Positions 62,732 through 64,000 of a stretch of 64,000 nucleotides of DNA are shown here, one piece after another. This DNA is from Mycobacterium colombiense (GTDB lineage: Bacteria; Actinomycetota; Actinomycetes; Mycobacteriales; Mycobacteriaceae). The notes beneath the pieces were generated by a model that did no database searches, was not told where the DNA came from, and worked only from the letters and a program-made list of their open reading frames with translations. How positions within the stretch are numbered: the stretch's first letter is position 1; every line of letters begins with the position of its first letter. The DNA lies in the NCBI RefSeq assembly GCF_001665835.1, contig NZ_LZSX01000014.1, positions 1 through 64,000 of the forward strand, in the 5' to 3' direction. The position numbers were made by a program, and so were the translations under genes.

Positions 62732-64000
62732 TTCAGCGGGCGACCTTGCTGGACGGCACCACGACGGACATCCGGGTGGGTGCGCTGATCGAGGAGATGG
62801 CGCCGCCGGGCGAGGGTCTGGTGCCGCGGGCGGGCGAGGGCGTGCTGTACGCGGGCGGCGGCGCCGTCCTACCCGGGCTGCACGACCACCATGTGCACCT
62901 GCGCTCGGCGGCCTCGGCGCTGGATTCGTTTCTCGTCGGGCCGCCCGGGGTCAGCACCGAGTCGCAGCTCACCCAATTGCTGGCGAACGCCACACCGGGG
63001 CCCGACGGCTGGATTCGCGCTGTGGGCTACCACGATTCGGTTGCCGGAGAACTCGATCGGGGTGCCCTCGACGCCATCGTTCCGCACATTCCGGTGCGCA
63101 TCCAGCACCGCAGTGGGGCACTGTGGATCCTGAATTCCGAGGCGCTGGGCCGCGTCGGCCTCGCCGAACATCCCGACGGGCGGCTGCGCAGCGCCGACCG
63201 CGGCTGGTCGCTGGCACTGCAGCGACGCGAAACCGACCTGGCCGAACTGAGCCGACGGATCACCGCCACCGGCGTCACCGGGGTCACCGACGCAACCCCC
63301 GATCTCGATGCCGACGACATGGAGTCGCTGAGGACGGCGCACGAGCGCGGCGAGTTCCGGCCGCGGCTCAGTTTCCTGTCGCCGGGCAAGAAAATCCTGC
63401 ACGACGATCGCCTCGACCTCGATGCCCTCACGGAATGGATTGTGCGGCAACACGACAGCGGCCAACCGATCGCCGTGCACTGCGTGACCGCGGCCCAGCT
63501 GGTGGTGACCATCGCGGCCCTGCGCGCGGCCGGCGGCCATCCGCGAGACCGCATCGAACACGCCGCCGTGGTGCCCGACGACAACCTGGCCGACCTCGCC
63601 GAGCTGGGCATCACGGTGGTGACGCAGCCCAACTTCGTCGCCGAACGCGGCGATCAGTACCTCGCCGAGGTGCCCGCCGCCGAGCACGATCAGCTGTGGC
63701 GCGTCGCCTGCCTGCGTGACGCCACGGTGCCCGTCGCGCTGTCCACCGACATGCCGTTCGGCCACGGCGACCCCTGGACGGCGATGCGCGCCGCGGTGCA
63801 CCGCACCACGCCGCAGGGCGCCGTGCTGGGCCCGCACGAATGTGTGTCCGCGCGAGAGGCTTTGACGATGTTTCTGGGCCGGCCGGATCAGCCCGGCCGG
63901 CCGCGCAGCGTGGAAATCGGGCAGCCGGGGGACTTGTGTGTGCTCAACGAGCCACCCACGATTGCACTGGCCGCCCTGGACGCGGGGCTGGTCGCGGCCA
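62725..64000 (+). CDS. Amidohydrolase family protein, 3' end outside window
   Basis: ATG 62725 (MLIQRATLLDGTTTDIRVG) lies inside the end of the CoA transferase gene. The frame is still open at 64000 after about 425 codons. Amidohydrolase-3/YtcJ-like: metal motif HDHHVHLR (about 53-60), AVHCVTAAQ, DRIEHAAVV and LSTDMPFGHGDPW. Metal-dependent hydrolysis of an amide or related bond in the cytoplasm is expected. Coupling to a CoA transferase suggests a joint degradation pathway. Confidence 0.88.
   Translation, partial: MLIQRATLLDGTTTDIRVGALIEEMAPPGEGLVPRAGEGVLYAGGGAVLPGLHDHHVHLRSAASALDSFLVGPPGVSTESQLTQLLANATPGPDGWIRAVGYHDSVAGELDRGALDAIVPHIPVRIQHRSGALWILNSEALGRVGLAEHPDGRLRSADRGWSLALQRRETDLAELSRRITATGVTGVTDATPDLDADDMESLRTAHERGEFRPRLSFLSPGKKILHDDRLDLDALTEWIVRQHDSGQPIAVHCVTAAQLVVTIAALRAAGGHPRDRIEHAAVVPDDNLADLAELGITVVTQPNFVAERGDQYLAEVPAAEHDQLWRVACLRDATVPVALSTDMPFGHGDPWTAMRAAVHRTTPQGAVLGPHECVSAREALTMFLGRPDQPGRPRSVEIGQPGDLCVLNEPPTIALAALDAGLVAA

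Overview
The window is a contiguous stretch of a slow-growing Mycobacterium chromosome. It is high in GC, uses many GTG and TTG starts, chains genes through ATGA/GTGA overlaps, and carries mce, mmpL, mymT, zmp1 and lprO genes. Gene order follows the M. tuberculosis H37Rv block from mce1A (Rv0169) to Rv0216, with several insertions and losses. The interspersed repeats look like those of the M. avium complex, but the species cannot be fixed from the sequence alone. Rv numbers below are orthology calls by remembered sequence and synteny, not by a search.

Layout. 1-10643: the distal mce1 operon (end of mce1A, mce1B-F, then four Mce-associated membrane genes), one translationally coupled lipid-import transcription unit. 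10681-19308: a DUF1275 membrane protein, then leftward lprO, a DUF3533 membrane protein and a pirin. Next comes an inserted IclR regulator / dehydrogenase / alpha-beta hydrolase group placed before sigG. 19383-23684: monoglyceride lipase, a MIRU-like repeat and a DUF2786 / metallohydrolase / GH3 beta-glucosidase operon. 23726-29842: copper and metabolism block: mymT metallothionein, O-methyltransferase, nitronate monooxygenase, SPW protein, ilvD, ricR and an MFS exporter. Two matching RicR-type palindromes lie upstream of mymT and ricR. 29960-35984: an L,D-transpeptidase gene with a frameshift, a TetR plus molybdopterin oxidoreductase pair, and zmp1. 36026-48904: the OmamA/OmamB pair and the heme / trehalose-lipid transport locus (mmpL11, Rv0203 hemophore, Rv0204c, Rv0205, mmpL3, Rv0207c, trmB). 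49056-53685: a pair of GTPase-like membrane-associated proteins and pckA. 53720-56013: a SoxR / SDR / QueA-like cassette where M. tuberculosis has nadR (Rv0212c) and Rv0213c. 56061-64000: a lipid and CoA metabolism block: fadD4, enoyl-CoA hydratase, a CD225-like protein, fadE3, the Rv0216 hot-dog protein, a CoA transferase and an amidohydrolase cut by the window edge.

Most of the window is conserved mycobacterial core. The best candidates for something not well described are the SoxR-controlled SDR / QueA-like cassette with a recognisable SoxR box (53720-56013), the frameshifted L,D-transpeptidase (29960-31002), and the structured leader ahead of the hemophore (41264-41311). Two more are a MIRU-like element that has duplicated a start codon (20249-20311) and a CoA transferase whose two half-domains appear in reversed order (61526-62731).
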